From positions 24,703,799 to 24,767,798 of the forward strand of contig NC_087072.1 in assembly GCF_026151205.1 (NCBI RefSeq): a DNA stretch of 64,000 nt, written 5' to 3'. Positions 32,973-45,951 of this stretch are shown here, in pieces (within the stretch, counting starts at the first letter, position 1; every line of letters begins with the position of its first letter). The notes below the pieces were generated by a model that saw nothing but the letters and a program-made list of their open reading frames with translations, was not told the origin of the DNA and ran no database searches. Position numbers and translations under genes: made by a program. The stretch is from Bolinopsis microptera. Its lineage: Eukaryota; Ctenophora; Tentaculata; Lobata; Bolinopsidae.

Positions 32973-35900
32973 AGTCGAGCAGCAAAGAAGAATATAAACT
33001 ACAGAGATCCAGTATCTGACGCGGAAGATACCGGGTCAGTCACCGCTTCAGAGTTCTCAACTACCACTACATCTACTGTCGTGAAGCCTCCCCCAAAAAG
33101 CGTCAAACCTGTATTTTCCCTAAATTCAGAGCTACCAAGTGACACGTTTGATCCTGTGGCAATGCTGGCTGACTTGAACGAATCTTTAGATGAGGATGAG
33201 TTGTTTAGGGATGTAAACAATAGAATAGGGAAGACTAGTAACGAACAGTCTCAAAAACTTTGTAACAAAATGGCCAAGGATGAAGTTTTTAATTGCTCAT
33301 CAAAAAATTCTCAGACGTCCCACAACTCAAAAAATAAACAACTTCAGCAGCAGAACCCACTCACAGACACCAGCGAAGAGATCGCTATGATATCTGCGGA
33401 GTACGACGAACTAAACAAACAATCTCCAACCCAGATATCTGCAATCCAAGATGAGGAAGATATAACCTGTATCCCTTCAACTGACAAAGTGGGAATACCT
33501 CTTTCCTTCACAACAGACGTCTCTACCCTCACCAGTATGATTAGCAAGGATCCGTCCCCCATCATCAAAACGAACTTTTTTAAACTTCCCACAGACCCGA
33601 TAAAATCCATCAAACTTAATCTCAGTCCCGAAGTTCGAATGATTTCCCCGGCCGTTTCGGAAGATAATAACACAATTGGTGAGGTGAGCCCTGGTGAGGT
33701 GAGCTCTGGTGAGAACTATGCTGGTGATGATCCGGATAGATTTAGTTGGAAAGATGATGTTCTTGTTGATGTTTTTGAAGATCAAATCTTGAAGGAAGCC
33801 CAGAAAATGAAGAAAAACCAAAAGAAATATAATTCAAGGAAGATAAGCAAATCAGGTAAAGAAAAGAAGACAGCTCAATCAAAAGAAAACTTTGAACGTC
33901 TTGAGAAGCTACAAGAGTCATTTGACCAAATAAATCAATCAACAATTTTTGAAGTTGCTGTCACCAAGGATTCTGACTGTAAACTAATGCTTGTCGAAGA
34001 GGAACCTTCTCGAAAGAAAGAAGATAAAGTATGGCTAGAAGGGTCTGATTCTGGGTCATCTTATTCTGCTAAAGATACTGGCATGGATGTTATCATCGGT
34101 AAACAGATAACAACCATTGCTCCGCTCCAAGTTACCAATAATGATATATCTGTTCAGTTTAACGAAGTTTCCAATTGCATGGTGACTGAGGCTGACAGCT
34201 CTGGTCTCCTCATGGATATAGAGGAATTCAACACTCCGCCTGTAGATACTGTGAGAGCAGAAGAGACAGAGAGTATGTTTTCCAAAATTCTGGAAGAATC
34301 GAGACTGGCCGGGAGCATGTTCAAGGCCAATACGCCCTCTAATCTTGTTAGTACACCTACCAAGTGCAAGTTATCTCACATCAGAGAAGCCGAAATTGCG
34401 AATGTGTCGCCGTTCCAACAATTTTTGGAGAAGGTCGGTGGAGTGAAGAGTCCAATAAAAGGGAACGACTACTTTTGGGACGGAAAGCAAGACAAACAAC
34501 CAAAGAGTAGGATGGTTTCCCGAAATGACAGTGGTTTTGAAACTTTGGAACAAATCTCAGCTAATCTTTCTCTCCCATCATTCTCAGCAGCCGAGCAAAA
34601 GTTATCAAAACGTCCCAGGCTCACTCCCAGCCAATGTTTCAGTCAGTCATTCTGCGGATCTCCTCCCCAAACCAAACAAAAGAAAACACTGGCCTCTCAA
34701 AGTCCAGGAAAACAAGAACTCGAGGAGTACTACAACATGCTTTGTAAGACTCCAGGTAGAGTGTCTCAACAATCTAACGCTTGTTCAAGTCAGCCGCTTT
34801 TAGATGATCTCGCTTTAAAGTCACAAGATTATCAGATAGCGGAAATTAGATTGTCACCCTTAGTAGAAGATAGGAGTTCACCTAAACCAACATCAGGTTA
34901 GGATTTTGCTTGTATATGTAATTTTTCTGCACAAATAACGGCGACCATTGCGATCGGTGTCACCACCCCCATGGTGACTATTTAAATGTTTGTCTTTTGA
35001 AATTTTGTTGATCGCATCCATCATATATAACATCTAGCACGTGTGCACTTTAGAATTTGAAGACTTTTACAATTTCTTCGATTCATCATTCAGCTTGTAG
35101 TAATGAAGAGGATCAACTAGACGAATTGAATGATCAGTTATCTCAGAGCAGCAGTTTTGTTATTCCTCCGTTCATGTAAGTCCGTACTCTATTTCTGTAA
35201 ATTATGATCACTCATTTTGTCTTTATCTTCATTTATCGCAATATTTTAATATGAATTTACACATTTATTAAGATTATGACGTTATCTCCGTAGATATTCC
35301 GTCTTTTCGTGATTTCTTACAGAAATTAGATTACGAAATTTCGATTACTCAGGTTAAATACAGAAGGTGGGATGGCGCTTAAAATGCTTCAAAATACCTC
35401 TAGACAAATGAAAGAGGTAATCTTGAATTACATATTTACTTTTCAATTTAATCAGACTTGCAATTTTCGTTAAATATCCTTGCAAAGAAATATGATAGTT
35501 TCAACCAGGATAACAACTTCTGATGATCTCAATATAAAAACTCTTGTGATGATATATATTTAATCGTAACCAACCTTTCAGAAACAAAGACACAAAAATA
35601 AAGATAACATCGACCTGATAACTAAAGATGTTGCCACAACAGCTCAGTGGTTCTTCGACACTCACAAACGCAAACGGTAATTATTGTTAATTATCCCACT
35701 TATTTATTCGATTCTATATTATCATGATGATGAAAATCTAAAATATATAGCTACAATGAGCATCTCAAAAACAATATTAATACAATCCTAAAATGTACCA
35801 TGTAATAATATTATAACCTTAGTATAGTCCTTATATAGATGTACTTAACAAACTTCTTATCAGCCATGTAATCCAGAAAATTGTGCTGATATGCAGCGTT

Positions 35901-37244
35901 ATAGTTTTTTAAGTTTTTTTCTTCCTGTTTGTCATTAATGAACCGCTAAAATGAACCGCTAAAATGAACCGCTGTATCTCAACCAGGAAATCAGTTTTAG
36001 TTGAGATAACGGACAAAGTTGAAGCTGAAATCAGTGGTATCGAATCTGATCTCGTGGATATAAAGAAGTAAGTCGAACAGTAAACGTAATGCAGTGGTTT
36101 TCCGTCGTTACCCACAGAATAAGAACTGTCCAATGCAGAATATCAATATTTTTGTTAGGATCTCATGATGACTCTACTATGAGCTGTGTTCCTTTCGTCT
36201 GTTTCACTCGTAGCCACCCTATCCGTTTATATTTGTGCCAATTTTATAGGGATAGTGCGGATACTGAAAACGTCAGCCGCTGCTAAGTTTTCAAGTGACA
36301 AACATCCTCAAACACATTTACAGTGACAGAAAATCAGCGCGCGCCGTAGATTATTGATCGCTGCGCCCGCGCATTATTCCGCCCTTTTGCCCGTTTTGTG
36401 ACCGAAATAGTTGCCACAAGGAAATCGATGTTTCACCAACAATCTTACCAAAGGGCAAAGACAAACCAAAATGCGAAAAAGCTTAGAACTTGAAAACTGC
36501 CAGTGAATAGCGATGGAATCTCTTTAGAAAATTGGAATTGAAATACATTTTCTACAAGTTAATCCGAGTTCCGACTCGATTATATGCTTTTATATTATTA
36601 GCTTATAGACAATTAGCCACCTGACTGGGAGTAAACTTGCGTAAGTCAAGTTGTTTTTAATAGCTTGGAGAACATTGACCGCACCGAAGACAGAAGTCTG
36701 AAAATGTTTGCTGCATTTTTAATTTCGCTGCAAAAATGCTACGCTCTCACGTGTGCATGGCTGCTAGATTACTTGCGTTACTTGCGTTAACTGTTACGAA
36801 ACCATTCAATTTCCATTAGCCTCTGTAATTAACATTACCAAATGACAAAACTGTCTCTTGCAGGAAAGAAGAGACAGCTCTGAGGAATATAGCCCTGGCT
36901 CATAAAACCCAGCGGGAAGCTCGGATAGTTTTAGAAAATAAGATGAAGTTGCTGAAGCAGAGAGCAAATCTGAAGCTTCCAGTTGATGTAAGTATTCTCG
37001 GTTGATTTAACTTAGCAGAGGTATCTTTTTTGTATAGTCATACCCTTCCGAATACGAAGAAAAACATGTAATGTGTGTGATTGCAACCTTTTCCAGGAAA
37101 TGGAAGGTCTACAAGAGGTCAAGCAGGCTCTCTTCAAACAGCTCCAAGCAAGACAGGCTCAGAATGATAAAGATCAGGTCCAGCAGCAGCGGAAACAGTT
37201 GCTGAAACAGGTCAGCCTCCTCGTGATGTCGGAATTTGATTGAG
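32973..37244 (+). CDS. SYCP2: Synaptonemal complex protein 2 homologue, C-terminal exons 13-19
   Basis: Exons: 32973-34896, 35094-35175, 35353-35416, 35582-35676, 35987-36067, 36864-36987, 37097 to at least 37210. Every border is AG/GT, and phases agree with one another and with exon 12 (phase 0 joining ...TRRSTRYSMR to SRAAKKNINYRDPVSD). Exon 13 encodes a long disordered, acidic, Ser-rich segment of about 641 residues. Exons 14-19 encode a Lys/Gln/Leu-rich coiled coil (ARLDIKK-type heptads, QEVKQALFKQLQARQ, QQRKQLLKQ). This is the expected SYCP3-binding C-terminus. If exon 19 is terminal, reading through GTCAGC reaches TGA at 37242-37244 and gives SLLVMSEFD as the tail; if GTCAGC is a donor, another 3' exon exists downstream. 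Total length about 1,812 residues, versus about 1,530 in human. Confidence 0.82.
35935..35972. repeat. 13-bp tandem repeat (three copies)
   Basis: AATGAACCGCTAA occurs three times in a row just before SYCP2 exon 17, close to the 3' splice site. It is a small local duplication. Confidence 0.8.
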
Positions 37245-37367
37245 TTAATCAGTCGTATTTGGTTTGGAGACTCGAGATTGAGCTTAGTTTGATGAGAAGC
37301 TATCCAATGATATGGGCGTAAATGAGAGCATTATCACTGACTAAAAGAATTCGTGCTGTCGGTATAA
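37245..37367. other. Short spacer 3' of SYCP2
   Basis: This is plain sequence between the possible SYCP2 stop and the 35-bp-TIR element. I see no poly-A signal in it, which leaves open that the gene continues. Confidence 0.4.
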
Positions 37368-39552
37368 GGACACGTTCATTTGAGTTTGAGGATATTGGTA
37401 AACAAAAATAATAGCGTTTTTGACAATAGTGGCTTAATTTTGACATCTATTAACCTAGCACGTTCAGAAGTTCTGAACATAAGCCACGTAAGCCATACTC
37501 CCATATGCACCGCTCAGAAAGAAAATCTATTGTTGTTAGGCACTATAATGTTTCAAATGTCACATTTTGTGTGACTTAGTTAACTGCAGTTGTCTAATTA
37601 TCATTCCTTGGTCTGAAATATAGTAAATTAGGTCAATCTAACAATTATGATACAACAGTGGTTAATGGGCACGGATCGAACGGTTACAAGGCAATATTTG
37701 GGTAACTTTGTCACACTCATGATACCATACCTCTATTCTACTGTGAGGTGTCCTAAAAACCCTTTCAACTCATTATTTTATGATTGCTCTACCAAGCATA
37801 GCCCTAAAATATGTTATTTTGAATAGTTAGCTAATACAGGCACTTGGTTATTGGGAAATGATGTTAATTCTGTCACAATATATGAATTTTAAAATTTTGG
37901 GCGAATAATTTATATCTGATTTTGGTTTGAAAGGCGGGAAAATTTTATATGATGACAATGTAGTTGATGCAAGTTAAGATCAGTTGATGTTTACATTGTC
38001 ACAAAAATTATACGAAATCGTAAATAGATTAAAAACAATGATTATAGAATGAGATAGTCTCTTATAATAACTCTTATAATAACTGATGTGACAAAGTAAA
38101 CATGTCTTGCCCCTATTTTGAAGATCTATATTCTATACCTCTATTAGAATATTGTCCAGAACATCAGAGCTTAAGTTTAACAATTTTAGGTTAAATTTGT
38201 CAAAGTCACTAAAAATGTGACAAAATTAACTTTTCATGCCCCAACAATTTCAAGATAGTGTGTAAAAATTAGCATAGGCTGCTTTATTACCTATATAAAT
38301 CAATCCAAACTACAAAAAATATATGTTTATGTGATGACGATTACCTAACACTTATAATAACTGATGTGACAAAGTAAACATGTCTTGCCCCTATTTTGAA
38401 GATCTATAACTCTATTAGAATTCAGCATTCTTTCAGAAACGATCGGAAGAATATTGTCCAGAACATAAGAACTCAATTTTTAAAATTTAGATTAATTTGT
38501 CAAAGACATTGAAAATGTGACAAAATTAACTTTCCCTGCCCCGCAAGTATCAGATAGTGTGTTAAAATTGGCATAGGATTTATTACAGGTATATTAAAGT
38601 ATTAATCGATCCAAACTACGAAAAATATCTTTTAATCTGATGACGATTACCTAACTCCTATAATAACTGATGTGACAAAGTAAACATGTCTTGCCCCTAT
38701 TTTGAAGAACTATACCTCTATTAGAATACTATGTAACTTTATCATCAAAAAAATTTCGATAAACTAGTTATTTTGCCAGCAAGGAGCTAACAGACTACAG
38801 AGTTTTAATAATTTTTTGTGACGAAATTACCCTATTTTTGACCATGTAGCGGTAGTTTAATTGTGACACTGTTAACATATTACCACCTGATAATGATTTA
38901 TGTGACTGGTGCATGGTACTAGCAGTGTTGTTTGATCCATAGTACGTATAATATAAGGGGTTTAAGCTGGTATATCATTATTTGTTCAATTTCACACATG
39001 TTCAGATATTATCAAGATTATGTGACAAAGTAAGCTTGGTTGTGCCTTCTGTGTTTTAATTCCTTACGACTATATGATATAATAACAATTCCCAGCACTG
39101 CCAGGCCATCAAATAAACTTACACTACTCAACATTGCTTATCAGGGTGCCCTAAACATTCTTCACATATTTCCTTTAATGTGTGACAGAGTAAACCTGAA
39201 TGCACCATCTAACGAAAAAATTCGTCAAATATGTAGGTAATGGTCATATGTACCCATCCAATCAACTGGACACTCAAAAATTTGGTCAAAAACGGCAGCA
39301 AGGGGTCCATATTTACTCCGTCACATGTTTATAGTGTGACAATGTAACCATTTCCGTGCCGGCCGTATTTAAGCGATATCTTATCACCTGATTAAGATAT
39401 CGTTATGTGACAAAGTTAGCCTAGAGGATGAGACGATTATCCTAACCATCAAGGGTTAAGTAATTTCATAGTGTGACAAAGTCAACTACACTGTGCCTTT
39501 TAATAGGGTCACTTATATTTACCAATATCCTCAAACTCAAATGAACGTGTCC
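37368..39552. mobile_element. 2.2-kb non-autonomous DNA element with 35-bp perfect TIRs and ATAA target duplication
   Basis: GGACACGTTCATTTGAGTTT... at 37368-37402 is matched base for base by its reverse complement at 39518-39552. ATAA stands directly outside on both sides (37364-37367 and 39553-39556). Inside there is no transposase frame. The interior is AT-rich and punctuated by about fifteen variants of TGTGACAAAGTWA, often followed some 15 bases later by TGCCCC or TGTGCC. Near the left end some copies are inverted (TTTGTCACA at about 37695, 37873 and 38000). Four-base duplications occur in several superfamilies (for example Sola1; piggyBac uses TTAA), so I do not assign one. Confidence 0.87.
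38060..38745 (+). repeat. ~300-bp tandem repeat, about 2.3 copies, inside the TIR element
   Basis: The block CTTATAATAACTGATGTGAC plus AAAGTAAACATGTCTTGCCC and CTATTTTGAAGA occurs at about 38076, 38348 and 38657, spaced 270-310 bp apart. Intervening stretches also match (TTTGTCAAAG..., then AAAATGTGACAAAATTAACT). The unit amplifies the element's TGTGACAAAGT motif. Confidence 0.85.
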
Positions 39553-40653
39553 ATAAAGTATAATCCACAATTTGTGAAGTTTTGTGTAATTTTTAGATTT
39601 ATACTAATTTTCATTTTTATTTTAACTTCAAACTGATTTTTGAATTACAATGAGTCGTATTTATTTCATGCAAGTTTGACCGTGATATACTATTTCATTG
39701 TATTTGTTGCAAAAGAGTGAAAAGAGTAGTAATTTTTATTTGTTAATAATGTTTCGAATTTGTCAATTTTGTACATATTCAGTGATTTTTCTAGCAAGGC
39801 TACAATTTTTATACGTTATTATAAGAGCTTTGTTGTAAACAAATAATTCAGAGGATCTCTATCAATTGAATTGTTTATTTTTGATACATTTAATATCAAT
39901 ACTTACAAAATGACAGAAATTGTTAAAAATTTAAAGAAAAGTGTGCCTGGTTTCAACAAGGATTTAAAGAAATAAATTGTTAATACGTCATGTCTGAAAT
40001 ATAAGTGCGTAAATAGTTTCTCGAAATCATGATAATTTAATCACCCAGGCGGAATTATTATCAAACGTACGAGCGTCTAAAATACCCAAGCAAATACCTT
40101 ACGGGCATAATATATTGTGTACGAACGGAATTAGCTCAAGAAATGATAACTTCCTTTCTCTCTTTGAAATAACAACAATAAAAATCAGTGAGTCTAAAAT
40201 CGGTCACATAAGTAATCAATGGTTTTCAGAATGATCATTAGGTACATATTTTCTGTGGATAAATAATCGATTCTCGCTACGGGACTCATAAAATTAGCGG
40301 GACTCATAAAATTAGCTCATAAATTCCTAAAGAGGTAAGGAGAGCACGAAATCCTCAAAACAGGGATTTTCGAAGGGGAATCATAATTGTTGAAGAAAAT
40401 CAAACACAAATAAAAAATAAATGATTGTCGTCTGTGCTAATTTGAACACTCCTCTTAATTCACACCTATAGATGTCCATATTCATCTAAACAGTAACACT
40501 ATCTCGTCACTGGATTGTTCTTCCGCGGAATTTCAACTTTCCGCAACACTTACACAACATGTCTCAATCCTTGTTAAATTCCAATGAAATAGCAAATTCT
40601 GTGTGCTCTGCACAAGTCGTTATGATAATTCACCTAAACTGTTACCATGACCA
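39553..40653. other. Intergenic DNA between the TIR element and PDE7-like gene
   Basis: AT-rich sequence between two convergent genes. It should hold the 3' UTR of the PDE gene and perhaps of SYCP2. A short open stretch near 39909-39975 ends in TAA followed by AAATAAAT, a poly-A-like signal. It could be an SYCP2 terminal exon, but the phase after exon 19 does not favour the longer frame. No other gene seen. Confidence 0.4.
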
Positions 40654-43600
40654 CTAAACACCGGTTGCCATGACAGCCGACACTGGCAGGGTGATGACCT
40701 CTTCCCAGTGCGACCTGTTATTGTCTATTAGCCTGCAAATGTCTCGGGTGAATGATGTATCGCAGAAGTCTGCCCACAGAGTGAATAAGGGTTCGGCGAT
40801 GTAGTCTATGAAGCCGGTGAGAGCTTTAGAAGGAACGCACTGGTCTCTATCGAACATTTCTATAACGTCGAACATCATTTTCTTCTCCTCATCTCCCTGT
40901 CTCCAGAACTCCTCCAGAACTAGTTTACCCCACTGCACACACGTGGACCACGGTCTGGCGGTGTTGCTGAGGGGGTCAGAGTGTCAATAATCGTTATTTG
41001 TTAGGTTAACACAAGTATTCGATCATGGCAAATTAACAGCAATTTTACAATCGTTAACATGAACGAGGCGAGTTGAAAAGCGAAACTCTTAAGTAACAAC
41101 CTACAAATCTCAAACTCTTACCATAAATCAGAACACTTCATGGCGAGTCTCAGTACCACTTTTCTATGTTCCGCATTCTCAGGATCGTATCCACCCACCA
41201 TTAGGGCCTTCATGTTGTTCACATACTTTTGGTGCTGAGCCATGTCTGTGGCCATGATCATGTCGTCGACTAGACGCAGTATGTCATCCCTGAAACAAAT
41301 ACCTTGATTAATTTTCTGTGGTGCCTTGTCAGAGAGTATATTTAACACGTGACTCGTTATGAGACGCGGCTTGTCAAATTAGTTTTAAGCTGTCAAGTGG
41401 GTAAGACGAGTGCTCTATATATTACTGTAAACGAGTGTCTAGGAGATGACGGTGTGTGACTCAGATTTTTGAATTCTGTCTAATCATCTAGTTTAGCTCA
41501 TGCCGGGACGAGTGCTCAAACACCACAACTTGAAATTGGACATTAAATCAAATTTGATTTGACATGAATAATGCGTGTCAGGGAAATTTTCGTTGATTTA
41601 TGACATCTTTGAATTTAATTTACCAAGGCCTAAATTGAAAGCTGGTGACTGGTGTCACCAAGGATAATTAAAAAGGGTTTCCCTAACGAAAGCCGTCGTA
41701 CAATTTGATTTTGACATCTTAATTATGTCAACGTCACAAATTGATGTAGTCATATTCTTTTCAGATGAATAAAGTCTTTTGAAGTGACCCAGATTTTTGC
41801 GTATAAATTTCATTGCCCTACCATAAAATAAAAATATTATGGAAAATATGGTAGTCCAATTATAAATCTGCTACTCACTGGTCATTAAGAGATAGATGGG
41901 AGATGATGCCGCTTTCCTTTATAAGAGATTTAGCTACTTTTGAGTGATGTTGTTCCAATAGAGATGTGTTCTGAAAAATAATGAGCGTTATCAATTTTGG
42001 GGCAAGAGTAATCCGTCCAAATTATAACGGTTACAGTTAAACTGCTTGAGAGATATGATTATAATATTCCTACAAATGTTCTTTAATAAACTTACCCCAT
42101 TGATTTTCATGAGATGACTGGCAGTTTTTATCAAGAAGTTCTGATTGACTCCGGGATGGTTAACATCGTGAGCTAGAGCAGCCAGGATGCTGGCCAGCAG
42201 CTCCTTGGGTTTGAAGGATTCGATAGATCTGAGGTTGGACAGTAAACAGTGAAGGGCTTGAGCTACGTCTGCGGCGTGGGTTGCGTTGTGGAACGGGTTC
42301 TCTGGTTCGTAGTGCTGTTCTAACAGGTCTGAGATAGGGTTGGTGTTAGTTTTATGTGTAGCACACTGTTTTTGTGTATTATGTGGCGTTCTGAGTGTCA
42401 TGGTGTGTGATAATTGTGACTCTGAGAACGTTCAGAAAGTTTCTGTGTTTTATTTCCTGTTATTTCGATATGACGAAATAATTAAATTTCCGATAAGAGA
42501 TTGACTTTGAAAAAGCTAACTTGAAAGATAAGCTCATTTGGTGAATTATAACCGTGAAATTGAGTTTGTGACACTAAAATGGGGAATCAAATTAGATTTT
42601 CAGATGGGGTCAACAGTATATTATGTAGCACACTTTTCTCGAAAGCTCGAAAAACAGAAAATACGCCTGTTATCAGCAATTCATGACTTTGCTAGAATAA
42701 CCGGCCTAAATCCAAAATTAAATCTTATAGAAAGATATTCTACTCACTTAGAAATTTCAAGACTGACATAACATCAAGGTTAAATTCTTCGAATAGGTCG
42801 TGTTTTATCAGGAGCTGGAATCCAATGTAAAACAGGCATCTTCCTTTCGTTATTCTGGCTATGGAAAGTGTGTCGAAGTCCCAGAAACCAATTCTGTTGA
42901 GTTGACTCTGAAAAGGTGGATAAGTTAGTAAAACTATTCCAACTATTCCAACTTTTCGGAACATTAAATATAAAAGCATTAATATGAACTTCCTAGTTCC
43001 CATAATACTCATGTTCAATTCATAACAAGCCACCCAGTAAATAAACTATACATATAGTTACTAGGAATATACAATAGGTGTTAAGAAGTGAAGAATTCAG
43101 CTGAAACTAACCAGGTTAAACCTAACAAGCCTATTATCTAATAATTGTTGATTATTTGGACCCAGATTCAGTCGCCTAGCTCCGCGCGCGCGCTGCTTTC
43201 AAAGCGTCAATGTGAGTGGGAAATTTTGTGCTTTACATTAAAATAATGAAATAATCGCCTATCCATCACTTAAAATCTATGAATCATAAGAGGCCAGAAG
43301 CGAAATCTGTTTCTGCGAAATTTGTCTCTTCGTGACGCATTTGAAGGGATTCAATAAAGTTAGTGACCAACATTTAGGACCTTTTGTACCATGAATAATC
43401 AATGTGATATTGCTAACGACATTACATCATTATTGATGATTTAATAATCATGAGGGCCGCAAAGTGTTCCAGAGGGTAAAATTAAAGTGAAAAAGCCTGA
43501 GATTTTAGTATAGTAGATATTAACGTAAGTCTGTAACATTCTCAAACTAGGTAACCAGGGCGTCGGACCGCCAGAATACCGGATTAAATTTGTAATCTAG

Positions 43601-44441
43601 TCTGAGACATCGCATCGAATTCTAGCAAAATTATAGATTAAATTTTAAATAGCCCAAGAGCGCCATTTCTAAGAGAAATAAGAAAAATACCTTCATTTTT
43701 TGATAAACTAGTCGGATGACAGCATCTTAACTACCATCTTAAATAGCTCTTTTTATTGGGGAGACTAATTTGATATATCGTCCCAAAATAGCATTCACAG
43801 CACCAAAGCTCTCAAAATGGTCCCCGATTATTTAAGCTTAACCAATTTAAGCTTAACCAATTTAAGATATAGCTAATACGTTCTGACTGAATACTAACGT
43901 CTAGCTTCCACTGCACACTACAGCTGCCACTCTCAATTTTACGAAATATGCGATAAAATTTACTGCTCAGTTGAATTTATCTAAAAGAAGTCTTACAATA
44001 ATGCCAAAATTCAATGAATATCCAACTTGTAATTTTGGCTGCCAGCCGTGATCTAAGCCATTAAGACTTATTCACTTCAGCAAACTTTGTGTGAAAAATA
44101 GGATACAAATTTTGATAATATGGATAATTCAAACATTGCAAATTTTACGGCAATTTTCACGAGATGGGAGGCATGAAGGTGGGGTTAGTGGCAGCACCCG
44201 ATCAGCACAACAGCGTGTCAACACTCCTCGACACAACTATCAACAGCACTATTCCTTGATTGGTTCACAAAAACCACGTGACAAGACATCTACAAGGTGA
44301 TTGGTCATGACTTACCCATTCCACTAGACCATCGTTGCAGAGTCGGTGTCGGGTAACGGTGGGTGCTGACATTTTGCGTTTGAAGCGCCCCGCGTAAGCC
44401 CCCATGCTCGGGTCCGCCGCACTGCTCTCTGTAGACTGCAT
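40654..44441 (-). CDS. PDE7-like cyclic nucleotide 3',5'-phosphodiesterase, six coding exons
   Basis: Coding exons (minus strand): 44441-44316, 42907-42748, 42328-42096, 41970-41879, 41289-41122, 40966-40654; sum 1,092 bp, 363 residues, all phases and AG/GT borders agree. The protein is mostly the class I PDE catalytic domain: WDFDTLSIARITKG, NPFHNATHAADVAQALH, ALAHDVNHPGVNQNFLIKT, NTSLLEQHHSKVAKSL, DDMIMATDMAQHQKYV, LAMKCSDLCNTARPW and TGFIDYIAEPLFTLW. Order and wording follow human PDE7 (for example NTSVLENHHW, GFMTYLVEPLFTEW), a cAMP-specific enzyme. The metal-binding His/His/Asp/Asp set and the general-acid His are present. The invariant glutamine two residues before GF (QxGF in PDE4/5/7) is Leu here (KALTGF, codon CTC). 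The first exon has an in-frame open stretch upstream of this Met (DLRRM), so a longer N-terminus from an upstream exon is likely. PDE8 is the nearest alternative. Confidence 0.88.
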
Positions 44442-44545
44442 CCTTCTTAGATCTACAAGGAGAAGTAACGACGTTAAACATGACAAATAACAAAGTTAAA
44501 ACACATTTGAAAGACAAGCTGATACATAAGAAGAATATTGATTTA

Positions 44546-44598
44546 GTGTTGTAACGTGTTGTAACGTGTTGTAACGTGTTGTAACGTGTTGTAACGTG
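44546..44598. repeat. 10-bp tandem repeat (GTAACGTGTT)5
   Basis: Five near-perfect copies of GTAACGTGTT lie about 100 bp upstream of the first PDE coding exon on its strand. Each contains ACGT/AACGTG, so this is a clustered short motif as well as a simple repeat. Confidence 0.9.
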
Positions 44599-45904
44599 GC
44601 ACACATCTCCAAGTTACGTGTTATTATTATGGCAGTATCTGTTTGGATATCTAGCACTGGTCAATAACACACAGCGCTGTGTTTCTCCAGATCTACTGCT
44701 AACTATATTAACTACTATCGTGTCCAGGACGGAATAACATGGACAGCTTCCGAGGAAATACTTGAAATTCCACAGAGAAATAACTCAAAATGCACCACGT
44801 ACAACACTAGAATCAGGAGGTTAATTCAAGGAAGGAAAAAAACGGAGTAAACACAAAGCTAATGGTATGCGGATGTGGTGGCGAGAATAAAGTAATAGCA
44901 GTACACTTTGCAAATCTGCTAAGTGCTAATGAACCGATCTACGGGGAGAGCAACAGGACTCAATTCTTAGTATTTGAGCGCATATTGGTGGTCGTATAGT
45001 CAGGATTCAGGAATAATCGTATAGTTGTATAGTCGATTTTGTTAAGCTATAATTTAAGAGATCGTAATATTGTAAAATCGTAAAACTACGTCAGTAGGCA
45101 GTACTTAAATACCAATCAATTACTCTTTTGATAACTTTCTTGCGTTGGTGCTAGTTTTGTAGTTTTAAAAGGTGTGGTATCATTAATACGGAGTTTTTTC
45201 TGTAGACTAGCTATGCAAAAATCCTCGATTGTAAATAATGGCATTGATAGTGACAGGGTCTAATCGACACTAAAGTACCTGTTAACCACGTGATAATGTA
45301 AAGCAAGGAATGTAAACGGAGAACAACAACTTTTTGGTTTAATTTCAAACGAGAAGTGTGAAGATAAGCTGTGTAAGCAAAAAATTGACGAAACATGAAA
45401 CGAGAACGTTACTTTTCACATTTGCTTCCTGCTTATAAGTGACAAAGAATTGCGTTCCTACTACAACAAAACAAGTACAGTGACTGAAGTCTTTAACAAA
45501 AGAATAAAATAAATTCCCTAATATCAGTATTGCAGGATATCTGATCCTACCGGAAACGATAACACAATTTCAGGAAATACGTCCTCCGACTCAAAAGCAG
45601 ATTACATTAAGGTAAAAATTTGAGACACAGCAAAAAACCAGCTGTGATAATGATGTCAAAGGGTGAAATGGTTATACAGTTATACTGATAAGGCCTATTT
45701 AAATACGATTATCGTTAAATCATTGGCACGTACAGTAAAATTTGTCATAGTCTTAAATAAGGTATGATACATTATTATCGAGATTATAATCCGAGTGCAG
45801 GCAACAAATTAAGCGGCAGATAAGGTGAAACTTGATATTCCTGGGAGAAGAGGCCAGTAGTGGCAGTCTGTCGGTACTGCTAACCACACAGATCACAAGG
45901 GATG

Positions 45905-45951
45905 GTAACCACATTAGTAACCACATTAGTAACCACATTAGTAACCACATT
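45905..45951. repeat. 12-bp tandem repeat (AACCACATTAGT)4
   Basis: Four copies of AACCACATTAGT in a row. A simple minisatellite; the short open frames across it are repeat translations. Confidence 0.9.

Noticed and set aside
39909-39976. Terminal SYCP2 exon ending in TAA with AATAAA
   Set aside because: The coding-looking frame (EIVKNLKKSVPGFNKDLKK) needs an incoming phase that exon 19 does not supply, and the acceptor lacks a pyrimidine tract.
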